Source: Patagioenas fasciata
Lineage: Eukaryota > Chordata > Aves > Columbiformes > Columbidae
Reading direction: 5' to 3'
NCBI RefSeq assembly: GCF_037038585.1
Contig: NC_092560.1
Coordinates: 58,025,049-58,089,048, forward strand
DNA length: 64,000 nucleotides
Under the pieces are notes generated by a model. The model saw only the letters and a list, made by a program, of their open reading frames with translations. It was not told the DNA's origin and made no database searches. Numbering within the stretch: the stretch's first letter is position 1; each line of letters starts with the position of its first letter. The position numbers were made by a program, and so were the translations under genes. This document shows, one piece after another, positions 24,546 through 35,955 of the stretch.

Positions 24546-26239
24546 CGGGCTGACATAACTGGCTCATTCAGACTCCCAGCTCTGCTCAGTATCGGCATGA
24601 CCTCACCTCTGCTTGGGAGACAAGGTTTTTACTTATTGGTTGGCCAAATCTGAAAATTAAAAAAAAAAAAAAAAAGGCATTTTTCTGGCAAGAGGAATGA
24701 GCAATGACAGCAGTCTGGGCAGAGCAGTCCACTGGCCAGCTTTGTCAGCTCAGGAGGTGACTTCAGCTGGAATTAGCAGAGGGAATACCGCGCAACGACC
24801 AGGCTGAGCAAACAAGAGCAACCGGCGGCCAGGGCACCAGCCTTCCCTCCTGTGAGAGGGGACACAAACAGGCTGTGCAAGCTTTCTGTGCATGGGAGTG
24901 GCTGACTGAACATCACACTTGTCACCCTCTGGGAGCAATTGCACATGGTCTTCCAAGCAAAGGCTTGCTCAACACAGGATGGGTTTCAAGCTAAGCATGG
25001 TGTGAGAGAGAACTGGTCTCTTGCTAATTTCCCTGATTTACAGCTACAGCTGCATTACTGTGCTTACATTTCATCTGACAGGGTGTTATGTCATGTGGCC
25101 TAGGAGATCACCAAAACACACTCTACACAAAGAGCAAATAGCTGTCTGGGCCTCATGACAGCAATCACCAAAATGAAGATAACTCATTGAATTTGAGGAA
25201 GGGGTGTTTCTTTTAAATTCCATGCCGTGAGAGCACAGGCGACATTCTCATGGTCAATGAGCACCAAGCACTGATGCAAGTCCTCCGTCACATGTAACAG
25301 GCAGGAAATGCTTGTTGATGGACATTTGGGAGACACATGTCCAGGGGCAGTGTCCTCTCCAGGCGCAGCCCTCCTGTAGGCAGTAGATGGTAGTTCTGGC
25401 AGAGCAGTGATGAGTCAGAGTGGCAGGGGTGCCTCTGCCTGTCAGGTCAGCCCATCCTGAATGAGCAAAAATGCTTTGCCACCCTGTCCTGAGCCCCTTT
25501 CTTGGGATACACAAGGGGACTGCCTGAGGATGCCAGACAAGAGAGACTTAAACTATGAAAACAACAAGAGAAACTTTGGGTTCTGATAAGAGGCACTCAG
25601 GCACCTCACTTCATCCATGTCAGAACAGATTAAGTACCTAAGTAGCTTTCCAAAGCTGGTGCATACCCATCAAATGAGGAATTTCATCATTTCAGGTTAT
25701 TACTACATTCTTCTGTAGTCAGCAACTAAACCCAGTTTAAAAATAGGAAGCGATTGCAGAGAGGCAAGGGGAACAAGATGAGTTTTCTGTTTGTTTTACA
25801 CAGAAAATTGGCAGTAGTTGTCTCTGCTGACCGCAGAACTACATGTCATTCCCACATCCTCACCAGTCCTCTCCAGCCCAGACATCCCCATACCACTGCC
25901 TGCACTTAGACCCATACGTTCAGTAAATAGCCAGGTATCAGCTGCAAGTGAGGATTACTTTTCTGAGATGAAATGCCACTTTCAGGAGTTTGACTGGAAT
26001 CTCAGCAGGAGAGCTCTCTTTTCCTTTCTATTGCCTATTTGTGAAAGTATTGATTGCTGCATTGTTGATACTGAATTTCTATTAGAGCTATGTCATATTA
26101 GTGCTGAAATCTGATTCATTTTCTCCATGCTATAGAGCTCATGGCTCAAAGAGCAAGGAAAAAATCCTTGCTCGAATAGATGCTGAATCTCTTGTTTACC
26201 CATCCTTGCTTACAGAGTTATTTTAATGGACAGGTCAGA
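24546..26239. other. Non-coding unique DNA
   Basis: A17 lies at 24659-24675. Parts of 24700-25520 are GC-richer with scattered short frames and no protein resemblance. No RNA gene or further repeat family was recognised. Confidence 0.5.
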
Positions 26240-26880
26240 TAATTTGTTTCCCAAAACTAAGGCCTGATTTCTAATGTTGATTCCAATACAGTACTGAATC
26301 TTCTCCAGATCAAAGATCTTTCTTTTAAAATCAATTTGTCTATTATTACCAAATTTAAAGTACAGCACTCAGCTAGACATTTGCACTTCTTCAAAGATCT
26401 ATAATGTGGACAAAACTTGCCCATTATCTCCTAAATGGCTTTCTGGATTTTTGCCTGGGATTAAGTGCATTAGATGATGTTGGGCCATCTGTGTTGTGCT
26501 TTGCTATTATTTTATTCTGAAAAGTAAATTAACAGAAGAAGGCATTATAAGGTTGCATCTGTTCATTAAAGGCCATGCATTCAGCCAAAAAACAATGTCA
26601 TTCAACTATTAGCATTACCTTATAAGATCTTCTTTCTCTGAAGAAAATACATAATGAGCATTAATAGTTCGTTATTTGTTATGTGATTTGTCAGCCTTTG
26701 TTTAGGCTTGGAAAATTTATAGTGAAACATTTAAAATGTGAAATATGCTGACTGTTAAAGCCCTGACTTTGCTCTGGCTTGAGAGGACAATTATTTGTCT
26801 AATGAGCCTCCAGGCTTTTTTAGAAAAAGAAAAGGACAATCTGTGAATTCATACATAGCCCCACTGTAATAAGCAGACAA
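26240..26880. other. Possible conserved non-coding element
   Basis: Frame-poor, repeat-free AT-rich sequence with closely spaced homeodomain-type cores: TTAGCATTACC near 26611, ATAATGAGCATTAATAG near 26652, and ACAATTATTTGTCTAATGAG near 26788. There are also CTTTGTT-like SOX/TCF words near 26696. Its base texture is like deeply conserved enhancers. Conservation is inferred. Confidence 0.3.
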
Positions 26881-28360
26881 TTACATGCAGACCTCAAAGT
26901 AAACCCCTTCGAGTGTTGGTACTGAACTCGCCCACACACACATGATGTATATGCAATGATGTATAATCCATAATGTATATGGTGAATCTGAGCTGACCAC
27001 AGCTATGATGGAGTGTGGGACAATCCACCAATCTCCAGTCCCTTGACATGCTACACAGGCCTTGAGCTGCTCTGGGGACTGTAACTGCAGGGGAACACAC
27101 CTTCCTTCCTCTCCTTGACTGCAGCCACATCTGCAAAAACTTTCCATCCAGCTGACAACTCGGGGCACTGAGTTAGACTTGGGTAACTTCTGCAGTGTCT
27201 TCCCCTTCTGTCACAGATGGTTTTTCAAACTCCCCAAGGAGTGGGATTTACTTTATTCTGTGCACTTCTACTTTATTCTGTGCATTTTCTACTGGATGCT
27301 GTCAAGAACAATTTTCGCCAATAATGGTTTAGCGCTTGCAATGTCTTTAACTATGTCAAAATGAAATAATGAACTGAGGTGTTCTGACACTGCTTCCTAG
27401 ACTTGGAGAAATACCAAAGCAGAACCAGATGATCCCAAATTCTGCTCCTAAATTGCCCTCTTCAATCTGAATATTTTTTTATTGGTATAACCTTCCAAAA
27501 AGGTGTTATGTCAGTTTAAATATTTGCTACACTGAATGTCCCTCCAGTGCAGAGTATGAAAGCTCATTGAAGAATGCAAAGCTATCTTAGGGTGCAGGAG
27601 GCGACTTACTTCATTTCTGCAAAATAGCACTCAGCTGCCAGTCCTCCCTGGGAATCCTTTCATGTTTGAGAAACTGGTTGATCTCCAACAGTACTGCCAA
27701 CTGTGTTGCTTTGGACTTGACTTGCACTTTTACTGACTGCCATTTAGTTTTGAGTTGTCAGCAGACTATGTCTGTGGTTAATTCTCCTCATGAAAGGAAA
27801 CACCATCACATTTTTGCAGATATCATTCCTGTTTCTGTGGAGGGTTTTGTGAAAAATGGTATCAAGTGATCTCTTCCTGGCTGCATACCTCGCATTGCAA
27901 GGTGCTCTCTTACCTTTCAGGCTCAAGATTTTCCTGTCTCTTGACTTGTTCTGCCCTTGAGACAGAGTAATATGCCGTGTGTGACAAGACAGCAACTTCA
28001 GGGACTCCCACTCTGCCCACAAGTGACAGTATAGAGGTGGCATCTTATCTGTACTGGTAGCTCTTTCCCACAAGCATTGAGTCCTGCCATGTTCTTTATT
28101 TGTACAAAACTATAAACCACTTCTTTCATCAGACTTTCCACAAATTCCTCTTTGTGCTCATCCTCACTTTATATTGTTAAGCAAACTTCATCCGGTGGCA
28201 GCATTGCCCAGGGGCCCTCAGAGAGGCTTTGGCACTTGCACAGGATCTGTTATGTCTTGGGTTGTTGATACCTTTCATATATTTTAAATTTCCATTCACA
28301 TCCCTTACCCACAGAAGGACAAGCAGAATTCACAGTGGACTTAAAAGCTCAAGCTTTGTC
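26881..28360. other. Non-coding unique DNA
   Basis: No gene. A perfect-start 20-bp tandem duplication lies at 27249-27288. Otherwise single-copy-looking. Confidence 0.5.
27249..27288. repeat. 20-bp tandem duplication
   Basis: TACTTTATTCTGTGCA begins at 27249 and again at 27269. The two 20-bp copies differ only in their last four bases. It is a small local duplication. Confidence 0.9.
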
Positions 28361-28480
28361 ATATATAATACACAGAGATCCATTTATATATACAAATATG
28401 TATAAATCATATATTTTATAGAATAAAAATACATATAGTTTATTTATAATTGATATAAATAAATAACGCATAATCATGAA
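28361..28480. repeat. AT-rich island
   Basis: About 120 bp almost free of G and C, built from irregular ATATA/TTTATA words and not a clean microsatellite. Such tracts can be scaffold-attachment or easily melted DNA, but that is only a possibility. Confidence 0.7.
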
Positions 28481-30433
28481 AATATTACAGGTAAAAAGAG
28501 TTCCTTCTCTGTCTCTCAGTGAAGACAGGCAGAAGATGTGCTTTACCTGACATGTTTATGTTCCCTACCTGATGGAGATTGAGCTATGGCAACTGCAAAT
28601 GGGTTCCTAGCACCCTGTATTGCTGTACCTAAGAACTGAGCATTTTACAGAGACCAGTAGCAATCACACATCATGATACAGCAGCCTAACTGGGAGTGAT
28701 TTTAAGTTATTGATGCTTATGAAGTAAAGCTGTTCCAGGTGGAAAAAGCTGAGGAACTGGGCAAGTAGCTTTGAAATTTGGTCCCGAGTGCCATGCATTC
28801 TCCTCTGAGATGAAATGAGCTTGTTACCTCTGCGGTAACTGCCTGGGCTTCCTCTGTAGCAGAGACCTCAAAAAAAAAAAAAAAAAAAAAAAAGAAAAGT
28901 AATTGAACACAGCCAACTTGAAAATGGCTAAAATATGAGGAGATGTGATTCCTAAGTCTGAGCCGTTGTGGTATTTTTGGTGGCCCCTAATGTGGTTTCT
29001 ATGCGTTTTCCACATTTGTCTGGCTCTAGCTCTATAATTCTCATTTTCCTCCATTCTGCTCTTTCTCATTTTTGTTCTTCCTGACACTTTCTGTTCCTCT
29101 TTTTTCATGGAGTTCCCTTGTTTCTCTTCTCCCAGAAACTGTCACATTGCATGGCTGCACTCTTTGCCACCAGATGAATATCAGATACCCATCCCTGGCA
29201 TTACTGAAGCTCCACTACAGCTTGTCTTCTTTGTACGTAGCTGCACAGTTTTCCTGCTATAGAAATATCCATAGGCTCTTCAAAGAGAAATTACACGTGA
29301 TATAACCCCCGGTTATAATAGGGAAAGTTGAGTAACATGGCCAAGATTTTATGAGTTCTGTGATATTGATGATATTCTTGCTTCGAAAACACAAACACTA
29401 TCAGCAAGCTTCCTCTACCAGAACTCAGAAGAAACTCAAAACCACCCAAATTCTTGGTCACCATACATCTATCTACAAGTTTAGCATGTTAACGTATGTA
29501 AAACTTGTAGCCTCATACCTCAGGGAGAGGAGCAAGACATGCAACATTTGACTCAGTCATTTATACAAAGTGTTGATGCGCAAACATTTTCACATGAGAA
29601 ACGGTGCCAGAGCCTCAGGAGGAGTCCGACTGCTAACTGCAGTAGCATGAGCTGGAGTTTTGGTTATCTACTTCAATCTGCCTCCTCTGAGGGGTGTTTT
29701 CATGCATCCCTCTCCCACAGACTGCTTGACATTGCAAGGTTGCTTTGACATGCATCCTCTTGTAACAAGCCTGGAAGCTGTCTCTGGACAGCTGTCACAG
29801 CAGTGTATCTTAATCACAGTATTTGCCCTGCTTCATGGTCACAGGGTAACGTGCATCATCTGGGCACATGCAGAGGCTCTTCCCATTGCCTTCAGCCCTT
29901 GAAAAGGGAGCAGCACTGCTGGGTGGGTGCAGAAAAGGTTGCATCCTACTGTCTTCTCTGTCATTACAGTTGTGCAAGACAACACATCACATCTTAGAGT
30001 ACATTTCCATTAGGAAGCAATCAAAGAGCTGAGGCGCTGAGGTGCTCGGGAGTGCTACAGAGAGGTTTATCCCTAGGCACTGCCCCTCCACAGCAAGCAG
30101 CCCTGAGGAAGGAGCCACAGGTCCCTGGAAACACAATAAGCACACCAGCTCTTCTGCAGAAATCACAGACAAACACATTCCCCCACGCACATGGGAGTCC
30201 CTGACACCAGAGACATCCCAGAGGGTGTGGGGGCTGATAGCGTAGCTAACTCACATGACTTTATCATTAATCTTGAAATGGTCAATGCTTATTTTAAAGT
30301 TTCTGAAGTCACAATTTCATAGACTTAACAGTAATGTCGTCCTGGGAGCTGATGCTTAGTGCACTGTCCACGATACCCCCGAGTCCATTCCAGTGCTGTG
30401 CCTTTTTTTCTGTGTTTTTTCTCTTTCCTCAAG
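28481..30433. other. Non-coding unique DNA
   Basis: A24 homopolymer at 28870-28893. No identifiable gene. Frames around 29072-29300 and 29539-29900 are short, overlapping in different frames and unlike known proteins. Confidence 0.5.
28870..28893. repeat. A24 homopolymer
   Basis: The longest single-base run in the window. No processed gene copy is recognised next to it on either side. Confidence 0.95.
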
Positions 30434-30750
30434 CAATTCTACCTTTTGTCATATCAAAGCATATATTGCCCAGATGGACCCACTTAACCAGTCAATCCGC
30501 CTCTTCTGCACACATGATCAGTTCCTCTCATTATTTACTGCGGCACCCATGTTTGGTGGGCACCTGCAGATTTCACCAGTCACAGCCATATCTGTTCCTT
30601 CCAACTATGGGTGAAGGTACTGAATAACACTGACCCATGTACCATCCCCAAAGGTTTGCCCACACAGTTCTTCTGTTGGGTGAGGAGTCAACACTTACAA
30701 CCACTTCTTAACACCTGTTAGTTCACCTGTCTAATACAGACTATGGCCAT
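30434..30750 (-). mobile_element. Ancient CR1/L3-like LINE fragment
   Basis: Read in reverse this follows the reverse-transcriptase middle of very old amniote CR1-type LINEs. The diagnostic word order is a CACCTGCAGATTTCACCAG block (30560), then GTACTGAATAACACTGACCC (30617), then a CCATCCCCAAAGG block (30643). These correspond to CATCTGCAAATTT..., GTTGAATAACACTGG... and GAYCCCTGRGG... in the family. Spacing agrees. Divergence is high and no frame is open. The boundaries are soft. Confidence 0.55.
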
Positions 30751-33700
30751 TTGACCTTCTATGTGAAAAGATACATAGATAAATCTTTTTAAAAAAAAAC
30801 TTTTAAAAACTTTTTTTTTTTTTCTTTTCTCTTATTTTTTAACGAAGGTGTTCCATAGGAGTCTACAAGCGTGTGCTTCTATGCATGTGGGAATGGTAAT
30901 ACAGCTTGGCTTTTTCAACCAACACTGCTTCACATTTGGCTGGATCAGACAAGATCCAAAGATAACACTATTATTTGCACCCACCACTGAGACAGACCAA
31001 CAGCTACCTTTATAAGATTACAGTCTCATCATCATAATAACTGTTGTGGGAAAGGCTGATCTAAAAAACTTGTTAGCTCATTGACTGGCATTAATTACAC
31101 TGTCCTCCTTTTCTGGTTGTTTTCCACATCTGCTTTCCAATGTCTGCCCTGTGTCTGTGTATGATTATGTGGGAACTGTAGCTTATATTTAAGATAAAAT
31201 AAATATTTAGTCCTTGTAGTTGCAAGGCAAAATCTAAAACCCCAAAAGCTAATTAAACATCCCAAAGTTTATAAGCTGGTATAATCTTATGGTTTTCAAG
31301 TTGCTTTTGTGAATTTCTGGAGCCTCCTTCCACGAATCAGCTATAAAGTTTGCCTAGGACAGAAGAGTTGGAACAGCCAGAGAATGGCTGGTGAAGTGGC
31401 ATTTAGCCCAGCAAGACAATTTGGGGAAGGTCTCTGAGCTGTCCTCAGCCCTGGCTGAGGTGGCTCTCAGCCTGCCTGGGAGGGTCAAAACTGAGAAAAC
31501 AGCTCAGTGCATAAACTTCAGACAGCAGCACAGGAACAGAGTGCAGGACTGGGTGCAGATGTGCAGCACTGCAGGAGAGAGGAGGGACAGTGACAGCTCA
31601 GCCCTTCTGCCGCCTTGTCCACATGGCCACAGGCAGCACCCACCAGCAGGAAGGCTCCTTTGAACCTCTAAAACCTCTGCTTGCCAGCATCTGCTAGTCA
31701 ACTGTGCTCACACTGCATGTAAATCCAGGGATTTGTGAATAAAAGACGACCTTTCTGCTGATGACCGAGGGGAGGGAATATGCAGTAAATAGGAGAACGG
31801 GAAGTCTGTGCTGAAGGGACACCGGCTGCTGCTCCTGCAGTGGTGGCCACATGGTGAGCAGGGTCCACACACCAGTAGCAGCTGGGATCATGTCTGTGCA
31901 CAGAACCTCTTTCAGCTTGCAGACCCCTCTCATGCTGTGGAGTCACTGTGCACCTGCATCAAAAGAGAGCTAGGAGGACTGAAAATATCTGGGACTGATC
32001 CTCACCGTGTGAACATATTAACTCCCTAAGTTAAATCATCAGCTTCAGGGAGTGAAATTTGTCACACCTCATATACCATTGCTACACATGAAACCCCTTC
32101 AAAACAAATAAGCATCAAGGAGAAGAGGAACGTGCTTTCTCTGGGGAGGCTCCCAGCTTATAGGAGTGAAGCACAAGGGAAAATTCACAGGAAACTTGGT
32201 TGGAAATTGAATCTCCTGATGAATTTAAATGTGTAGCAGTTCCTGCTTAAACAAAATTTATAGCTTTCAAGGAGCCACACTGATAACTTATTCCTTGTGT
32301 TTTGTTACTACCCAAAACTCTGAACAAGCCTGGACTTCTCCTGTGGTACCTGTGGTACACGGAGAGGTCAGGACTAACATAATCTAAAGACGAATAAAAG
32401 ATAAGGAGAAAAAAGAAAGACTACGGGTTTTGGAATAGGTTAGTGAGCCACAGTGCAACCAAACATATACTTGAGTGCATCTGATACCCAGTAGAGTGTC
32501 TGCTCCCCAGTAGCTTGGGGAATTCCTGTACCTTGGCACGTTCTCCTTGAAAAGGAGCACAAGTCCTGTAGCAACCCACAAAGAGGGTGGATAAAATAAG
32601 CAAATACATCTATACAATCTATAGATTGAGTATGTCATACAAAAAGGCCAATTTGAGTGCCCTTTTAGTAAGCTCAGATATCCCGAAGAGACTGTCTTGC
32701 TTTCATGTTTTTCAGGTATTCTTCTTGGGGTTCATCAGAAAGCTGTTCAGTGGCAGGAACTGTTCAACATGTCCGGTTTCTGGAGTCAAGCAAAGCAATC
32801 AGGGCACAAACTTTGGCCACTGACAGAATTCAAGAAAACCATCTTTTCTTCATCTGAATTTCTTTTATAGATTTTTAAAACTAGCTCTGGCTGATCACCT
32901 CTAACACAGGTCCAACCCCAAACAAGGATCTGAGAAATACTAATACAAAAGTCTGTACAACTAAGATTCCATACAGCTATGAAACTGCAGCTTTATGTGG
33001 AAAAGATCATAGTGAGAAGAGATTCATTTCCCTTCCCAGATGTCACCCCATCTTCCATTCATAATCATCTCTCTTCTGTATAGGACATTTTTACGTTATC
33101 TTTCTTTCTCGTTAGTCTATTAAAAATCAAGAAGCAAAAAAACCTTGTCTCCAGTTGCTATTCTGTTTTCACATCAACGAGCTCTGAAAAAATCACTCAC
33201 ATTTTTTGAAGCTGTGAAGTTAAAAGCCAAAATAAAATTAATTGAGGTGAAACCTTTATGAAGTGGATTAATGTATGCGAAATTTCCTGTTGAGACTTAC
33301 ACTTACAAATGGAAAAGAGAGCTATGTCTGGTTGCTCTCAAGAGCAAAATGTTCAAGCTGTCTTACTCATTTACTCAACTTTCCTGCTGGTTTGTGTTGC
33401 ATAATAATAGGTAAGTACTGTAAATGAAGTAAGGAAAACTTGCTTCTGCGGCCACATGCAATACTTTCAGAGAAATGCAAACACAAAGAGAAGAAATTTA
33501 GGAAGTCTGTACAGGAAATGTTTGCTTAAAACAGTATTTAGCTACTTCTTTGCTTGCAGAATTTGGATATTGCTATATTTCCTATGCTCCCTCAAGCAAG
33601 AAGCTGTGTATTTGTAGACAACACTGACCCCAGGAAGCACAAGTTCTATTGGTGGGAGACCAGGGAACAATTGGGGTGTGTGTAGGATGTCAAGGGAAAC

Positions 33701-35784
33701 AAAGGACACATCGTTTCCTTATCTGCATGGGAGAAAAAATAAACCAATTGTCATTAAGAGACTGCCACATAAAATAGATCTTCACATTCTGTGAGCAGAA
33801 GCCAAGTAGACCAGTCCCACACCACTGGCTAGTTTTGCTCCTAACTTGCCATGTATTGCCACTTGGTTTGGCTCCTGACCAGCCCATTCAGCACTTTGAA
33901 GGTGCTTAAACTCACAGGAATAATCAGGAGCTATTTGCCTAACATTGTTCTTATCCACATTGCTGTGTTCTGATTCCATGAAACTAAGTTTCTTTATTAC
34001 TGTTTATAATGTTCCTGCTTTTCCAGTATTTGGACAAACCTTTCAAAGCAAAAGTCTTATGTGAAAAAAAAAGAAAAAAAAGTTTTTTTCTTTAAAATTT
34101 TCTAGTTCTGCTTTTTCGGAGTAGGATTAGTGGTAAGTACAATTGGTCCATATTCTGCACGGTACTACCTACTAGTTTTTTGCACTGAAAACAGAGTGTT
34201 TCTTGCCTAGAAGAAGTCACTCTTGAACTTCAAGGCCTTTTGTAATGTTCCATCTCTGCAGATCTACTTCCAGCTCTTTCAACTTTCCCTGCCATGGAAA
34301 TCCAACCTAGTCAAGTGCATGAGTACATGTGCAGGAATTGACAGGTATTTTAGTGCATATCATTAAAACAGACCCTGTAACTTCAAAGCAAGTAATTTCA
34401 AGGCCCTTACTATGCAGGGTGCATATTAGGGTCCATTGCAAAAGCAGATGTGCAGAGAAAGTGTAGAGCAATAATCTGACCACGGAAATAAGCGAAAGAT
34501 CCAGGAACAAACCTGCAGGCTCTGAACTCCAATTCAGTGCACTCTGCATCAGACCACGTGCTTCTTTACTTTGAACGGCCCTAAAATGTCCTCAAAGCAG
34601 TGATACTTCTTATATTGTCCTGGGAAAATTGGCTTGTTTTTATTAAGTACAAGGTTATTAATAACCAAATGGCAAAGCAGAGCACTCAGGAGGCAGTGTC
34701 AGCTGGTAACTGGTCTCTGTGCCAGATACACGTTACGAGAGCACTAAAATGCCTGAGCCCCACAGTGTCCCTGTTCCTGTTCGGTGCACAGGAAGGACCA
34801 CGCTCGATGTCCCACTGCTACAGTGTGTTGCCCTGTGGCACAGAGCTGTCCCCAGCACAGTGTCCAACTGCTGCTCTGAGCACAGGCTTTTCATTCCCTG
34901 CTGTGGTGCTCACAACGTCACCTCAGTGTGCAAGTGTGAAGTCATTCACCTTCAACACATTATGAAAAGGTGGTGTGACCTCTCTCCTGTTTGGGCTAGT
35001 GAGGCCCACTGAGGCAGGCTGGGGTCGGTAACATGCAAACACACAGGCAGCTCCCAACACCTTTAGCTGCTGCAGCATGTACTATGGTTTCCTGCAAATC
35101 AGACCCAGATGTCTCAGAAAACAGATGCCAGAGAAGGAGGAACCCATGGAGAGTTTCTTCCTGTTTTAAGCGATTTTCCAAGCAACTAAAGTGCTGTGGC
35201 ATGAGCAGAGACAGAATTCATTTATCCAGGGCAATATTTAAACCACATTCATCACGAGGCCATCTCTTCCCTTCTGCATTTCTATGCAATGCAAGCTTTC
35301 AAGAGAAGTGCTGGTGGGTCTTCTGGGATAGTGATACCTGACCCTTTTGGCTAAATCTCCCAAAAGGTTTCTTTGCCCAGTGGATATCTCCAGCTACCGA
35401 GACTGCCATCAGAGCTCCTTTGCTTCTTTCACATCCAGCATTGCCTCTCCATGCCCAACTTTTTTTATAGAAAAGTTATCCAAACTCATCTGGCCTTCTA
35501 GGCCTGTGCCCCTTCCCCAAAACCTCCTGACAAGAGGGACCTTTATTTCTCGGCTTGACCCCTACGCAGAGTGGCTGTAAATGCAGTCTTTCCAAAATCT
35601 TTCCCATGGCAGTGGTTATAATTAGCACTACTCAATCACTGTCCATCATCTGCACTGAACAGAGGGGGACTATACCATCAAACAGTAGTGCTCAGACACT
35701 GTAATAACACACATGAAGGGGGCTGAACTACAGTTCTGCTACTGTTTCCGAGCATTTGAGCACTTCTATAGCACTTCTTGCTGT
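30751..35784. other. Non-coding unique DNA
   Basis: Contains T/A-rich low complexity at 30787-30840 and an 11-bp perfect hairpin at 34070-34093. 34720-35030 is GC-richer but lacks a recognisable protein or CpG island. No RNA gene recognised. Confidence 0.5.
34070..34093. repeat. Short perfect inverted repeat
   Basis: Arms 34070-34080 and 34083-34093 are perfect reverse complements (A3GA7 against T7CT3) with a 2-base loop. It probably arose by slippage in an A/T-run pair. Confidence 0.85.
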
Positions 35785-35955
35785 AATCATAGAATCACAG
35801 AATTATTTTGGTTGGAAGAGACCCTTAAGGTCATCATGTCAGACCATAACCTAATTCTGGCACTAAAACATGTCCCTAAGAGCCTCATCTATATGTCTTT
35901 TAAACACCTCCAGGGATGGTGACTCAATGACTTCCCTGGGCAGCCTGTTAATGCA
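35785..35955 (-). mobile_element. CR1 LINE 3' fragment
   Basis: Begins with the CR1 terminal motif in reverse (AATCATAGAATCACAGAATT), then TTGGTTGGAAGAGACCCTTA. It continues through the CACCTCCAGGGATGGTGACTC and CTGGGCAGCCTGTTA blocks that mark CR1 3' UTR and the end of ORF2. It stops at about 35955, so only 170 bp of the 3' end was integrated, a strongly 5'-truncated copy. The intact octamers suggest moderate age. Confidence 0.93.

Noticed and set aside
21971-28893. Long A-runs as tails of processed pseudogenes or SINEs
   Set aside because: No gene-like or SINE-like body or flanking target duplication could be seen beside the runs.
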